Notes: generated from the letters alone by a model not told the origin. Counted from the stretch's first letter, positions 32,409 to 44,957 are shown. The stretch: 64,000 nt of DNA from Gonocerus acuteangulatus (GCA_946811695.1 OX328130.1:68258245-68322244), one strand, 5' to 3'. Made by a program: numbers and translations.

Positions 32409-33088
32409 CATTTTCCGAAGATCACATCCAGTTACTTTGAAGTATCTGTCGTGATTTTGGTAATTAGGATTAGCTTACAGCTTCTTTCGAGGTTATTTTC
32501 TTCTTTACAGGTTATCTAAGGTTAGAAACCATATTATATAAATATAGTAATGAAAAATTAATATAGTAATGAACAGTATTTTAAATCACTGCAATCACTA
32601 CTAAAAGTAACTTGACTACTACATTTATATAATATGGTTTCTAACTGGCCCCTAGATAACTTGTATTTGAACGTAATACTTTTAGGCTTGTAAAACATAA
32701 ATGAAAATAAGCAGAATATATTTCAGCAAGCAATATTTATTGATAAAAAGGTTAATATTATAAAAATCAATGGTAAATGTGAAGTTTAGGGGCCTCCTCA
32801 TCGATTTTTTTTTTCCGGTGGTTTTATAACATATTTATATTTTATATTTATTTCGCGTTATGTGCAAACGTGCTCCAAATCCAACTCGCTAAAATTAATA
32901 GAATTTTATTAATTTTTGCGAGTTAACTAGAGTGTTGAAGGTTACTTTACTACCAGCAACAACCAATACAATTGTCCATAGGAATAGCCCAATAAAAATG
33001 CTAATGAGTTATGCGCGTGCACTAAATCACTGTTATTATTACTACAGATACCTTACAAGTAACTGGATGTGGTCTTCGCAAAAAGACC
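32409..33088 (-). mobile_element. Foldback family F, copy c
   Basis: Ends CCGAAGATCACATCCAGTTA on the left and CTTCGCAAAAAGACC on the right. It is inverted relative to copy b, 430 bp away, so the two could form a large hairpin with about 680-bp arms. Confidence 0.75.
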
Positions 33089-35139
33089 CTTTTTACTACT
33101 CCCTTAACTCCAAAAGTAATCAAAATTTAAGCATCTTATTTTGGACGAATTTCCAACTTTTGCAGACATTTTCAACAGAATCCACCGTTTCTGAATTAGA
33201 AAAGCTATATGTATCCACGTTTCTCGAAAACGATTAAAGATATCGTACTAAAAAATGGATTCATTCATTTCTCTAAGTCAGAAAACCTATAAATAGTTTA
33301 CTTGGAAACACATTAACGCAAAAATGTAACCGCTATGGTTTTGCGAATTTCGCCCAAAAAACCATGTACTGTTGGACAGATTCTGCTCGTTAACTAATTG
33401 ATCTTTGAAATCAAAGCATTAGAAATTTGAAACACCATTTTTGTCATCTAAGGGTTTTACTGTCGGCACTTTCGGATTTCTTCGTCCGAACTAAAACGAT
33501 TCATTTAAAAGAATATTCTCTGAATAGTATAGATTAAGGTATACAACTCTAGGGATCCACAATTTCTATAAAATCCTTTGTCTGATATTGAACTCACCAA
33601 AATATTTGAATATTCCATATTTCTATTTCAATCTCTCTAATTAACGGCGATCCAAGTAACTCAATATCCAACCCCTTATACCCCTATCACATTCCGCATA
33701 GCACTGTTTGAAGAGACCAACTCTAGTGGTCCTTTCAACCCTTGCAGTGGCACTATCTTGTGAGTATTTTCAACTAAACACCTTCCCACCTCATAACTTT
33801 GAAGACATAAGAGCCATTCATCACTTTCCCCTAATCTTTCGATGAATCACATTGTGAGCACCTTTTATAAAGGAGAAAATAATCATCGAATCGCGTACTA
33901 CAAATAGAACTCAATGAGTGAACGAAGTTTGCAAGAGTCCTGCAAAGAAAGTTATGCAAATTGATAGAAAATTGGGTCCTGAAAAGCAAATACCTTACAT
34001 TCAACAATATACGTGCAAATTGTAGGAAACGAAAAGAAGGAGCTTCTAGAATATATCGATGATTGCTTAGATCTAAAGTTTGGGAGGTTACAATTCTACA
34101 ACACAAAATCCAGTTCAAGCAACGAATGGAAAGTTCACAAGAAATGTCTACATTTTGGGTACCATCAATAAAATATAATTTTATACCCAAAAAACCAAAA
34201 GGAACAATCAGGAAGATGGAGCGAAACGTCATTTGGACTCCCGCGCAAACTGGAACACAACCCGCCAAAATCGGGGGATGAATGAACCCTGCACGATGTA
34301 GGCGCATGCGCTCTCTCCCTGGAGACTGGGGATTTTCCATGACATCAGGCCCCTCCCCGCGAACCTGACCCAACCACCAGCCGCTGCCACCGGCACTCTC
34401 TCTCACTGTCACTATCTCTATCTTACTATCACTATTTCTCTATCTCTAACTATAGTGTATCTCTAAACACTATCTATTTCCTAAACAGTTGTGAATCACT
34501 AAACCATCAATAGCAACCTCCACAGCCTAGTGCTCCTTGACATTCAGGCTATTTTTAATTTCTTCTTCCCTTTAAAAATAATTGCAAATAACAAGTTACA
34601 CTATTCTTACCTATATGTACGTGCGTGGAAAACCTTTATAGTCAGCGATAGGATAAGTACCTAACATAAAGTGTTGAATAATGTAGGGGACAATATATGT
34701 CCCTGCGCAACGCCCTGTACAATATTTTTCTTTTAATTTAATTATTGGAATTTAGTATTTGCACATATTTTTACGACGTTTGTCCACATCATTCCATTAC
34801 TTACTTCGAGTATTTATTTGTAAACACTTTCACAGTGTGTTTCTGATTTGAAAACGCTAGAACTTTGGTTTCAGGGACTCAAAAACGGCGGAGTGTCTTG
34901 GACATTTTTTCACATGTTCTACAATTATGCTAACTAAGATTCACAGATTTGGCTGGTTATATCAAATGAAAAAGAGCACACCTAATATTTGTTGGTATTA
35001 TCGTAGCCCAAAATGGGCTCAATGTTAGGAGTTTTGGCTCGATATTGAATCCTTCGCCAAAGCTAGACGATAGAAAGTGTTTTATACTATATGCTGAACA
35101 AATTAAGGTGCAAATATTCCATTCTAGAAAATGAGGTTG
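33089..35139. other. No gene recognised
   Basis: Contains a 193-residue open frame on the minus strand (33831-34412) and a 72-residue frame on the plus strand (34063-34281). Neither has a known motif. The interval ends near a CT-rich patch at 34395-34450. Confidence 0.4.
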
Positions 35140-36327
35140 CAATCTTTCAATGCCTTTCGAAGGATGTAGGCTAATCAGGAAATTCGAAGAAATCGCCCAG
35201 CATAACCAATCTTTCAATGTCCTTCTATGGAAATACGTGAATCAGTGCATTTGAAGAACAAGCACAAACTTATCGTTATTCGTCTTTCGAAGAACACGTA
35301 CGACAGAAGTGATCCTTCGCCTCTCACATAAACATCATGTGGTATTTGTTAATGCTACGTCACTGATTTGAAGTTCTTGTGAGTGATTTGGCGATTTTTT
35401 TGACTTCCAAATGGTCAGTTCCACCTATTCTCATAACCCTGATAAAAAATTTAGCCAAAACGGTTGCAGAAAAACGTTTTTGTCAGGTCATCCCATAAGT
35501 AATGTCGGTTTATGACGGTGGACTGTAGAATACGTCTTTCCAAGTTTTTCTGCTTGTTCTTCGACTGTTACAAAAGGATTTTCTTCTACAGTAGCCTGCA
35601 GGAGTTGCTAGACCTGTACGAGGCTCGTCTCCAAGCTTGCTGTTTCTCGCTCGAAATCGTTCAAAAAATCACTGCACTTGTCGTTCACTAATGACATTTT
35701 TCCAATATATGTCTACAAGTTTTCGATAAGTTGAAGCAGCATTTTCCCCTTCATCGAATTCTTGTATTGGGGATCCTTTTCAAATGAAATCTCAGCACAG
35801 AATAAATAAGTTTTACCAACCACAACATGATAAATAGAATTGTATTTAATGCTATAATAAACAATAATAAATTGAAAAGGTGGGAACATAAACAGACAGT
35901 ATATTAAAATCCGACATTACTTGTGGGATGATCTGATTTTAAGATTTTTTTCGACTTATTCCCAGGCTCTTCTGCATATTACCTTTTCCCTTATGGTTAT
36001 TGTAAATGCCAATTAATGGAAACATCTGACATCATTTTTGTAAAAATAGGGAATTTTGGAAGTGCGCCAGAAACCCTATTTTCCTGCTACTGACGTGCAT
36101 TGAAAGAGCGAATGCCATATCATGTTTTGAGAAAAGTGAAGTACCATTCGGTAGCCTTTCCTTTGAAAGTGTCCTAGGGAAGACAACGAAGGACGAGTTA
36201 ATGCATGTTCTTCAAAAGCCCTGATTAGCGTATTCCCTTAGAAGGATATCGAAGGATTATGCTGAGTGATTTCTTCCAATGTCCTGATTAACCCACATCC
36301 TTCGAAGGTCAATGAAATATTGAAAGA
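35140..36327. repeat. Diverged inverted repeat around a mariner MITE
   Basis: 35140-35205 (CTTTCGAAGGATGTAGG, CTAATCAGGAAATTCGAAGA) pairs with 36252-36327 in reverse complement, with several differences. The 1-kb centre includes the mariner-derived element at 35483-35936. Confidence 0.55.
35483..35936 (-). mobile_element. Mariner-derived short element
   Basis: Terminal repeats TCAGGTCATCCCATAAGTAA (left) and TCAGATCATCCCACAAGTAA (right, minus strand). On the minus strand the body contains the transposase N-terminus: GENAASTYRKLVDIYWKN, then RQVQ, FFERFRA and KLGDEPRTG, all mariner-type DNA-binding domain sequence, with a stop in the middle. The catalytic part is deleted and the sequence passes directly into the other end, so it is an internally deleted copy. 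Confidence 0.85.
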
Positions 36328-38432
36328 CCCCATCTTCCAATATGCAGGATTTACTTCCCAATTTTAGAGCGTATGGCTTAAAACACTTTCTGCGAAATCC
36401 AAAGCAGAAATGGATGATTATAATGTAGGGAAATGTATGAAAGTTTTCTAGGCATTTATTTTCATGGATCATTTAAAAGGGAAACAATTCCTAATGGAAC
36501 TTTCGCAATTATGCAACAATAAACTTACATACATTTTTTTTTGGGGGGGGGGGGTCATATTCTGAAGTTATAATGACACATAGCATATTGTTTTAATAAC
36601 TTTTAATGCAAAAAAAAGTCTGTATATTTTAGCGTTTTCTCTCCCGTTTCAATATTTAGTTATTGTGCTAGAATTTATTTTTATGTAAATATATATGTTA
36701 TTTTTATTTATTATAATTATTTATTTTGTATGTTTATTATTTATTAATTTATATAAATAATTCGTCATCAAAATTTATTTTCTTTGCATAACTCCTAATT
36801 AATTTAAATAAAAAAAAAAAAAAACATATTTTAACCAATTGAAATAAATTTTCGAAAGATTGATAAGTAGGCTGTGTTTTTTGGCAACCCAATATATTTG
36901 GGCAGCCAACTTTGTTTTGTTTTAAATAAAGAATTTCTTCTTCTTCTTTCAAGTTATGTATTTTTCAACATGCGGTTTCATAGCGAATCAAGCTGAACCA
37001 CTTAGTAAAACAAATTAAGAAAAATAAATCATGAACAAACAATAACTTATTCATTTATAATTTTAGTAGGTTATTCCTGAGCATAATTCTCGGATAACAT
37101 CACACAACTCAATCGTTAAACCTAGGAGAAAAACACAAAAAGCATTAAACATAAAACAAAGATTTCAAATCTTCAAGCAATTACTCACAACAAAACATTC
37201 TCATATAAAACTTAAACTATTTTACTTTGCCAATTGGTTTTAGTATTTTTTGCGACAAAAGTTTATGAGATATATTCATTATTTATGAAAGGAAATTGTG
37301 AAAATTTATTGAAACACAAAGAAATCCATTCTCAATGCTTAGTTAGTCTTGCTTAATTTTTTCAGTAAATCTTTTCTTACATCTCTTATGTCTGGCACCA
37401 TCAAGTTAAATATTTCCTAAAAGAAAAGGAATAGAGAATAAATAATACATACATAAATAGGTATGAATATATACAAAATATAGAATATATAAATAAAAAT
37501 CCAATTGAAAATTCTGTCATCTTTGCAATGACATTTGTATTTTTCCGAAAGTGGTCCGGAAAGTAAAGAGTATACATTTTGATATTGTTTTCGAAGTCTT
37601 GGTGTTTTTGCTATTAACATAAATCTGAAAATTTGTTTTATGATAGAAAAAAATCAAATTCCTGTTGCTGAAAAGAAATCTAAAAAAAAGTCCGACTCGA
37701 AGCAACTGCATCATCTTGGCGCGTTCTTTTGGAAATTCAGATTAGAAACAGTTAATACTTTATTTTGACATTTCGTGAAACATTTTAACAGCCCTTGCAA
37801 AAATCTCTTGAAGAAAAGCGAGATTTTTTGAGCACCGATTTCTCCGAAAGTGTCTACGATTTTCGCGCTTTCCGAACTGGTTTCCAGATATTTAAAATAT
37901 ATATATATTTTTTTTACAGCGCACCGACATCTAGACCATTAGCGACCTTTAAGAAAATTTACGTTAATCTCAATTATGAGAAGGTAAATTTAGGGAAATT
38001 CACTGCTAAAAGCATATATGACACATAGAAGTATATATGACATCAATAAATCTAAACCAAATCTTGCAAAAAACTTCAAGCACTGTTTTCTTCGACTAAT
38101 CATGTCCAAAATTTAGGATTTTTCGCTTTTTCCGAAGGAATGTAGCTATTTTGTGTGTTTTTTCTTTTTTTTTACTTTTTGTAAGGAAAAGTTTAGCATG
38201 CTTATTTATACTCAGTGGCTTTCCATTACTTTAGTCTTTCAAGCACAGCAGGATCCAAATGTACATGTTTTACAGGAATTCAAGAGCAATTCCTTTCGAT
38301 TGGCTCAAACATTCAATAAATTTTGAACATTGTGTGAGCCCAAGGTTTCATGTTGAACTCCATTCTAAATGAGTTTGATTCTAAGCAGTCAATTATCGAA
38401 TATTCAAGCACAGATTGGCGAAAGCTTGTTGT
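36328..38432. other. No gene recognised; possible LINE 3' end
   Basis: At 36876-36950 an inverted repeat (TTGGCAACCCAA / TTGGGCAGCCAA) is followed by TTTTAAATAAAGAATTTC and TTC repeats, which resembles a LINE 3' terminus. A G run is at 36543-36553. The remainder is AT-rich and unassigned. Confidence 0.4.
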
Positions 38433-38671
38433 TAGGTGCGTTTACATCTGATAGTAATGGCAGGATATTTATGTCAGCCAGAAATTGTGACTTAGGGTGG
38501 GTTTACACTAGGACAGTTATTGCAGGATATTTATATCAGAGAGAAATTGCGAATAATGGAAACCATGTAAAATGTATGTCTGTCATAAATTGCTCATGGT
38601 TTACATTAGTCAGAAGTTCTCTCTGACATAAATTTCCTGCAATAACTATCCTAGTGTAAACCCACCCTTAG
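38433..38671. mobile_element. Small foldback MITE with duplicated left end
   Basis: TTAGGGTGGGTTTACACTAG (38492) through AGAGAGAA pairs with the right end TAGTGTAAACCCACCCTTAG at 38651-38671. An extra diverged copy of the left end lies just before it (38433-38490, TTAGGTGCGTTTACA...). Class uncertain. Confidence 0.7.
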
Positions 38672-40221
38672 AATGATACGGAAAACTTCCTCAATCCACA
38701 CAATCCAAAGTCAAGTGTTTCTAAAAATACTACAAAAATACATTTAACAAACTTAATAATACCAAAGGTATTTCTTTTCCATGAGATAACGAATTTTTAT
38801 TTTTTGACAGACGATTAATGAGCTTCTATTAGAAACAGATTTCTTATGATTTTGAGAACATATTTAAAATAGCACGAATGTTATAATTTTTTCGGGGGGA
38901 TTAAAATTAAATCAAAATCACGCGCCCAATATCTGAACATGATGCTGAAACAGTTCTTAAGACTCCTTGTGTCTATTATAAATAGCAGAAGCTCCAGATA
39001 ACGGGACTATTCCGGCGGAGTCCACCAAGCGACCGCTTTCTACTCTCTTCTCTACTTACACTCCTTGAAAACGCGAAGTAGCGAACTCATGTACGCCACA
39101 AATAACAGGAAGGAGTTGTTTAATGGATTAATGCATTGGGTTAATTATTTTCAAAAAAATATTTATTTTTGCCTGTTTACACTTCCGTTTACAAACATTT
39201 GTCCAGTCCGCTTAGGTTTTTATTAACCCTTGGTCAACGTCATGAAAAGAATCAGTTCATGAACAGAGCTGTGTTGGTCCGAGCATGCATATAATTAGAG
39301 TGTAAGTGTCTGTATGATAACATGGTTCGTAAAAATCGATAACCATACTGGACTTTCTGCATTTATATCTCCCATGATCAAAAGGGGTGTAGTTATGTCC
39401 TGTGGTTCTTGTGTGTTAATGGGTTTACTTGGAGGAAGATATACTAAACTTAGCCTACCGTCATAAGGAATACATATTTAAGAAAATTTTTGAATACTAA
39501 TTCAGTAATCGGACGATTTTATGTTATTAATATTATTGCGTATTTAAGAAAATATTAAGTCTAATTAGACAGAATGAGTAAATAACACCGTGAGAGTGTT
39601 TCCGCTGCTGGATGTTTGGTGATTTGTGTTCTTCATGGTGACTGGTTCTTATCACAGTATTCCACATCCGAAGAGATAAGCTTCAAGCTAGGCAAAAATT
39701 ATTCCAAGTAAACGCGTCAAATACTAATTGCGTGTCATATATTAGAGGAATTTCTGTCTCACTTGTACAGAAATGTAGCAAATAGCCCGCATTGAAAATG
39801 GTGGAGCTCTTACTAACTATTTATTACATCAGTGAACATATGGAGGCTAAGCAAAAAGGTTTTTTTTTTTAATGAAATGTATTGACTTCTGCAGTAAATA
39901 CATTAGGTCTATAGCTGTCTGGTCTCAAAAATTACGAAAATATTTAATAATTATAATGAATAAACATTTATCGTTCAAACGAGAGTTCTGGTGATGTAGG
40001 AGTGATGAGGAGATTCAGGAATTCACATATTTCATAAATTACAATTTGGGCTCCATTATTAACATGGCTCATTAAATATTGGTGTGGATAAAATTAAACT
40101 TAATATGCTAATAAATAAGACCAGCTTATGTACCACTCGTTGACGTAATAATAATAATTATTAAATAAGGTTTTGTTTTTATGATAATGATTTACGGAAT
40201 GGGATAAGAAAGGTATTGTTT
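38672..40221. other. No gene recognised
   Basis: AT-rich, no identifiable coding or repeat boundary. Confidence 0.5.
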
Positions 40222-40530
40222 TGATGCAAAAATAATGTCGGTTTTTATATGATAAATTAGTTCCAAATGGCAAAACACTGTTGAGTCGTCAACGGCAATT
40301 TCTCTCGCAATGTCGCCAGTAGTTTTGCGAGGGTTTTCAGAAGAAAGCCCTTAGTTGATCGTGCTCAACAACAGAAGGTCTACCGCAACCTTCATTTCAG
40401 GATCCAAATCTCCACGACGAAATTTTTGGAACCATCGTTGCACTGTCATTCAATGATACTATCTTCACCCCATTATGTTACGCGCTGTTTGAGCTGCACT
40501 TATGAGCAAAGTATATTTTGACATGGTGAA
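40222..40530 (-). pseudogene. Mariner transposase N-terminal fragment
   Basis: Minus strand reads MTVQRWFQKFRRGDLDPEM near 40450 and, after a stop, SSENPRKTTGDIAREIAVDD with STV. These are the two helix-turn-helix regions of a mariner transposase. ACCGACATTATTTTTG near 40230-40250 may be its diverged terminal repeat. Stops and the missing catalytic domain show it is dead. The minisatellite begins immediately upstream of the putative start. Confidence 0.8.
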
Positions 40531-41082
40531 TTTCAGAGGTCCTTACTCATAGAGAATGTAAAACAAACTAAACTAATTTCAGAGGTCCTTACTCATAGAG
40601 AATGTAAAACAAACTAAACTAATTTCGGAGGTCCTTACTCATAGAGAATGTAAAACAAACTAAACTAATTTCAGAGGTCCTTACTCATAGAGATTGTAAA
40701 ACAAACTAAACTAATTTCAGAGGTCCTTACTCATGGAGATTGTAAAACAAACTAAACTAATTTCAGAGGTCCTTACTCATAGAGAATGTAAAACAAACTA
40801 AACTAATTTCAGAGGTCCTTACTCATAGAGAATGTAAAACAAACTAAACTAATTTCAGAGGTCCTTACTCATAGAGAATGTAAAACAAACTAAACTAATT
40901 TCAGAGGTCCTTACTCATAGAGAATGTAAAACAAACTAAACTAATTTCAGAGGTCCTTACTCATAGAGAATGTAAAACAAACTAAACTAATTTCAGAGGT
41001 CCTTACTCATAGAGAATGTAAAACAAACTAAACTAATTTCAGAGGTCCTTACTCATAGAGAATGTAAAACAAACTAAACTAA
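40531..41082. repeat. 46-bp minisatellite, twelve copies
   Basis: The unit starts TTTCAGAGGTCCTTACTCAT, and copies begin every 46 bases from 40531 to 41037. Copies are nearly identical (single-base variants at AGAGAATG/AGAGATTG, TCATAG/TCATGG and CAGAGG/CGGAGG). The unit seems to be the sequence just upstream of the mariner start codon. Confidence 0.95.
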
Positions 41083-41834
41083 TTTTTGAGGGAAAACAAC
41101 ATTAATAACCATTGCTTATTATCCATTAACTAGACTTTAAATTATCTTTGTTTACTTGACAAGCACTTGCATTATTTTTGCAGAAACCCAAAATATTGAG
41201 CACTCTAACAATCATGTTCCCTATTTCTCAGCCAATAAACATTAACAGAAAATGATTTTTAAATGCAGTTAAAATAAACAGACTACTGAGGCGGTAACGA
41301 CTAAGGAATGCTTTCTTCCTCGACCAATAATAAAGATAATCAAGAATTAATAATAATAAATAAAAAATTATTATTATTATTTTAAATCATTGCCTATTAT
41401 TGGTTTTAGGAGAATGCTGTAGCCCAAAGTGGTCAGCTACCTTTCAGAATGGTCTCTCTCTCTCCTCTCTGCTTATATTCAATACAATCCGACATAATTT
41501 TCCAGCGGTGTCTTTTTTTCTGGTTCGTTATATTTTGCCGAAATCCTCTACAGCTTCATCGGACAATATTATTTTTCTACCTCAGCAGATTAATATAGCT
41601 GAGAGAAAATTCAAACATCCTGCTGGAAGCAGGCTATATTTACGTATGAAATATATTCTTCTTTATATTTAGGAAAATATATGCCAGGAAGGAAATTCCC
41701 TTATAAGGTCGACCTTATGAGGCAATCCGAAAGTGCCGACACGAAAATTTCACGTTTCAGATTGTTAGTTTGGTTCTTGTCATCGGGTTTTTGTTTGTGT
41801 TTACCTAACTTTTTAAGTGGTTGCAGTTTTTTTT
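41083..41834. other. No gene recognised
   Basis: Short frames (41400-41672, 41681-41872) without known domains. May belong to the family K element that ends at 42147. Confidence 0.4.
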
Positions 41835-42147
41835 TTGTTTTTTTTTTTAAATTAAATTCAACAGTAAAATGAATATTTTAGTAAAACGAGGTAAGAACAG
41901 GTGAACAGGTTATAGTGTTTTCCCAGATCGAACGTTGGGAAAGAGAAAGGAGTAATTTCTGCATAGGATACTGTCAGTTTCCTGTTGTGGCTCTTAAAAT
42001 CTTATACACTTCTCGTCGAAATATCATTTTATTTATATTTTTTCAGGAATGATCAAAACGTACCAATAACTGCTTCTATTCCTTTACTAATGACACTAGC
42101 GATATGAACGAAACCGCGCTAAGATGACACAGCTCCTGCGCTTCGGA
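41835..42147 (-). mobile_element. Family K-related end, copy at 42 kb
   Basis: Shares a T-rich start, CAGTAAAATGAATATTTTAG, CTGTCAGTTTCCTGT and a terminal CGCGCTAAGATGACACAG-like block with 52625-52877 and 55195-55467. The terminal block resembles, in reverse complement, the ends of the 3.3-kb palindrome. Confidence 0.55.
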
Positions 42148-42522
42148 ACCATGTGCAGAAGTGTTATTTATTGAATGGATAATGTTTGAACAGAATTCAA
42201 TGATGGAATATCCCTCCGCTCGAAACTAGGGATAGGCGATAGTCGATAGTTCAGGACTATCGATAGGCCGATACTATCGGTTAAAATATGTCGATACTAT
42301 CGATAGTTATTCGATAGTGTCTTCCCCTATTCCTTACATACCGGTCCAATGAAGAATTTAATGTTATTGTGTTGAATTATCTATTACTTGCAGGATTAGG
42401 TATATTTATAAGATTACACAAAGGTTTAAAACGAAAAACGAAATTTATTTAAATTTATAAAAAGCATTTCCAAAGAATAAAATATCAAGAGGCACAAAAA
42501 AGTGCAATTAGTCCAAACTGTT

Positions 42523-42690
42523 TTAGATGTGCTCCTTGAGCCACATACTTCCAGAAAGTAAAACCAACATTTCCGCTTTTCTTTGGCTCAGTCTGGTCCG
42601 CTGCTCAGAAATGATTTTTTCCAGCGGTTTAAAATACACTTTCTGAGGCTACAGACGAGCCTCAAGCACAAAGGTATTTTCTGGTTACAT
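42523..42690 (-). pseudogene. hAT transposase dimerisation domain remnant
   Basis: Minus strand reads KYLCA, stop, GSSVASESVF, stop, TAGK, then after a frame change ISEQRTRLSQRKAEMLVLL, ending KEHI and a TAA at 42523. The order KYL..P..S..SE..FS.AG....RL....AE.L..L is the C-terminal dimerisation domain of hAT transposases. Two stops and a shift make it non-functional. Confidence 0.85.
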
Positions 42691-42887
42691 TATGTAGTTG
42701 GTTGTATTCATCAGGCGGTTCTTTTTCGTGATTTAGTTCACCAGACGTGTCAGTATTTAATACCAAAGCCCTCCAGATGTTGAGAACTTCAATTCTAGAA
42801 AAAAAGTAAAAAAAAAAAATCTATCGATAGTTTATGACTATCGATAGTCATGAACTATCGATATATTAATAGTAACTATCGACCATC

Positions 42888-43651
42888 AGGCGCCCTGGAA
42901 GAATTTCTTAGTGCGGCCAAGGAATTTGGACTAGAAATCAATGAAGGCAAGACTGTGTACATGAGCACACCAAAAGAAACACAGAATGACGAAGAAGAGC
43001 CAGTAGAATTTGGAGGTGTTACCTTCAAAAGCTGTAGTCAGTTCAAGTACTTGGGAAGCATAATTTCAGCTGAGTGTAGCGTAGTGCCAGACATTAAAGC
43101 CCGAATCGCTGCAGGAAATAGGTGTCTGTTTGGGGTGCTGAAAATGTTGAGGTTCAAGGGGCTCTCCAGGAAGGCAAAGATCCATATTTATAAGACAGTT
43201 ATTTGCCCAGTGGTCACATATGGAAGCGAGGCATGGGTACTAACCAAAGAAAGTACAAGGATGCTGCTAGTCTGGGAGCGGAAGGTACTCAGAAGGATAT
43301 ATGGCCCGGTAAAGTGTGGCGAATTCTGGAGAATAAGAACTAATCAGGAGCTGAAAACGCTGTATGGAGACCCAGACATAATTTATTTTATAAAACATCA
43401 AAGGCTCAAATGGTTGGGACACGTCGAGAGAATGACCCCGGAAAGATTGCCAAGAAAACTTCTCTATGGAATGCCGGGTGGCAGGAGAAGGCGGGGAAAA
43501 CCTCGATTGCGCTGGCTGGACGACGTGGAGAAGGATTTGAAGGAGATAGGAATCCGTCGTTGGAGGCGTTTTGCGACAGATAGAGATGCCTGGAATAACC
43601 TGTTGGCTGAGGCCTTGGTCCTTCACAGACTGTAGTGCTCGTCTGTAAGTA
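42888..43651 (+). mobile_element. RTE-type LINE fragment nested in the hAT element
   Basis: Bounded by a perfect 17-bp duplication AGTAACTATCGACCATC at 42871-42887 and 43652-43668. 5'-truncated, with a short TAAG-repeat tail (GTCTGTAAGTAAG) typical of RTE elements, which lack poly(A). Confidence 0.92.
42889..43635 (+). pseudogene. RTE reverse transcriptase C-terminal fragment, frame intact
   Basis: About 248 residues without a stop. Recognisable blocks: QFKYLGSIISAECSV (end of the RT palm/thumb), IYKTVICPVVTYGSEAW, RRIYGPV, RLKWLGHVERM and GRRRRGKPRLRWLDDVEKDL, all characteristic of RTE-clade LINEs. The catalytic YADD and the endonuclease would lie upstream and are absent through 5' truncation. 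The undamaged frame suggests a recent insertion. The native stop is TAG at 43633. Confidence 0.9.
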
Positions 43652-43687
43652 AGTAACTATCGACCATCGCCCATCCCTACTCGAAAC

Positions 43688-44504
43688 ATGCATCCTGTAT
43701 ATTTATCCGAGACCCGAGAACTCCTCCTGCAACCGACTCCGCCACAGCAAGCTTCCGTTAAAGGCAAAACTCACCAACTCATGCAAATTACATGTTCTAT
43801 ATGCCATTAGGGATTAAATGACCGGTCTCTCCACTCCTTTCCGTCTGAATGACTCTCCATTCAAGCCATTAATGACCATAAAAACCCACATGTATCTCTC
43901 TCTGATTCATAACCTTTACCAGCCAGACCGGTATTCTCGTCCTCTCCCTGCCGTTCCTTGTCCTGTCTCTATCTCTCTCGATTTGTAAGAAAGTAACATT
44001 GAATATACATGAGTATTTTACAAATTTTATGTTACAACCTTGTCCTCCGAACTGCTAACCTGCTAATTCAATCTCTACGCTCGTCGTCGTCGCTAAAAGT
44101 ACTACTAGTTCTACCGCTATACCGCGCCAAACAGTGGTTTTCGCGCCAGAGCGGAAAAAAATCCATTTTCGAAAGCGCTGTTTTCGATTATTTAGTTCGT
44201 GATTCCCGCACTATATTAGCTTCAAGTTCAATTAGTTTCAAGGTTATTCCCATTAATTTAGGCCCAAAGTCTGGTTAATGAAAGTTTGACCAAATTACAC
44301 ACTATTTTAAATAATTAATATATAATTTCAAAAGAGAGAGAGAATCTATATTGAAACTATTTCCTTTGAATAATGTAACATATGCACGAGGAAGACACAC
44401 TATCTCCTATATCGTGGATTATATTGTATCATGGACTATATCTCTCCACAATATGCAAACATTTTCCGATTTTTTATGCAAGCAAGAGCTTCTTCTCGAC
44501 GGGA
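43688..44504. other. No gene recognised
   Basis: CT-rich patches and an AGAGAGAG tract near 44331. Unassigned. Confidence 0.5.
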
Positions 44505-44941
44505 CAAGATAGCGACGGGCGATCTGAATCGATCATTTTAACACGATATCGACCTTTTTAACACGATATATCGATTTTTTGAATCCATCTCCAAGGCCGA
44601 TCTTTTAATGAACCGAACTTCAAGGGCCCATTTTTATAAGAATTGATCTATGTAAAATAAAGTGTTTTCTTTTTTATTTCAAGTATTCAAATACTTAATC
44701 TCACCTCTTGTAAGTTACAAGTTGTAATTCAATCTTACCTCTTGTAAGTTACAAGTTGTAACTCAATCTCACCTCTTGTAAGTTACAAGTTGTAACTCAA
44801 TCTCACCTCTTGTAAGTTACAAGTTGTAACTCAATCTCACCTCTTGTAAGTTACAAGTTGTAATTCAATCTCACCTCTTGTAAGTTACAAGTTGTAACTC
44901 AATCTCACCTCTTGTAAGTTACAAGTTGTATCTCAATCTCA
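44505..44941 (+). mobile_element. hAT-like GATC-rich repeat with expanded end
   Basis: Homologous to 9200-9385 reversed: TAGCGACGGGCGATCTGAAT, several GATCGAT/ATCTTTTAATGAA words, AATAAAGTGTTTTC, TTCAAGTATTCAAATA, then the 34-bp repeat array. Confidence 0.6.
44698..44941. repeat. 34-bp minisatellite, seven copies
   Basis: CCTCTTGTAAGTTACAAG starts at 44704 and every 34 bases to 44908; each unit holds the palindromic word CTTGTAA/GTTACAAG. The relative at 9.2 kb has one related unit. Confidence 0.9.
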
Positions 44942-44957
44942 TTTCTATTTTTTTACT

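Larger units (their letters stand above)
42227..43679 (-). mobile_element. hAT element with nested RTE fragment
   Basis: Ends TAGGGATAGGCGATAGTCGA and complement ...GCCCATCCCTA, flanked by a perfect 8-bp duplication CTCGAAAC (42219-42226, 43680-43687), the size diagnostic for hAT. ATCGATAG words repeat near both ends. Without the nested RTE piece the element is about 670 bp, an internally deleted copy keeping the transposase C-terminus on the minus strand. Confidence 0.9.

Noticed and set aside
33831..34412. 193-residue minus-strand open frame
   Set aside because: Long for the region but with no recognised motif or conserved context; composition looks like chance. Kept only as a note in the interval entry.
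40531..41082. Regular repeats that might be mistaken for a CRISPR array
   Set aside because: Units are directly tandem with no spacers and the setting is eukaryotic.
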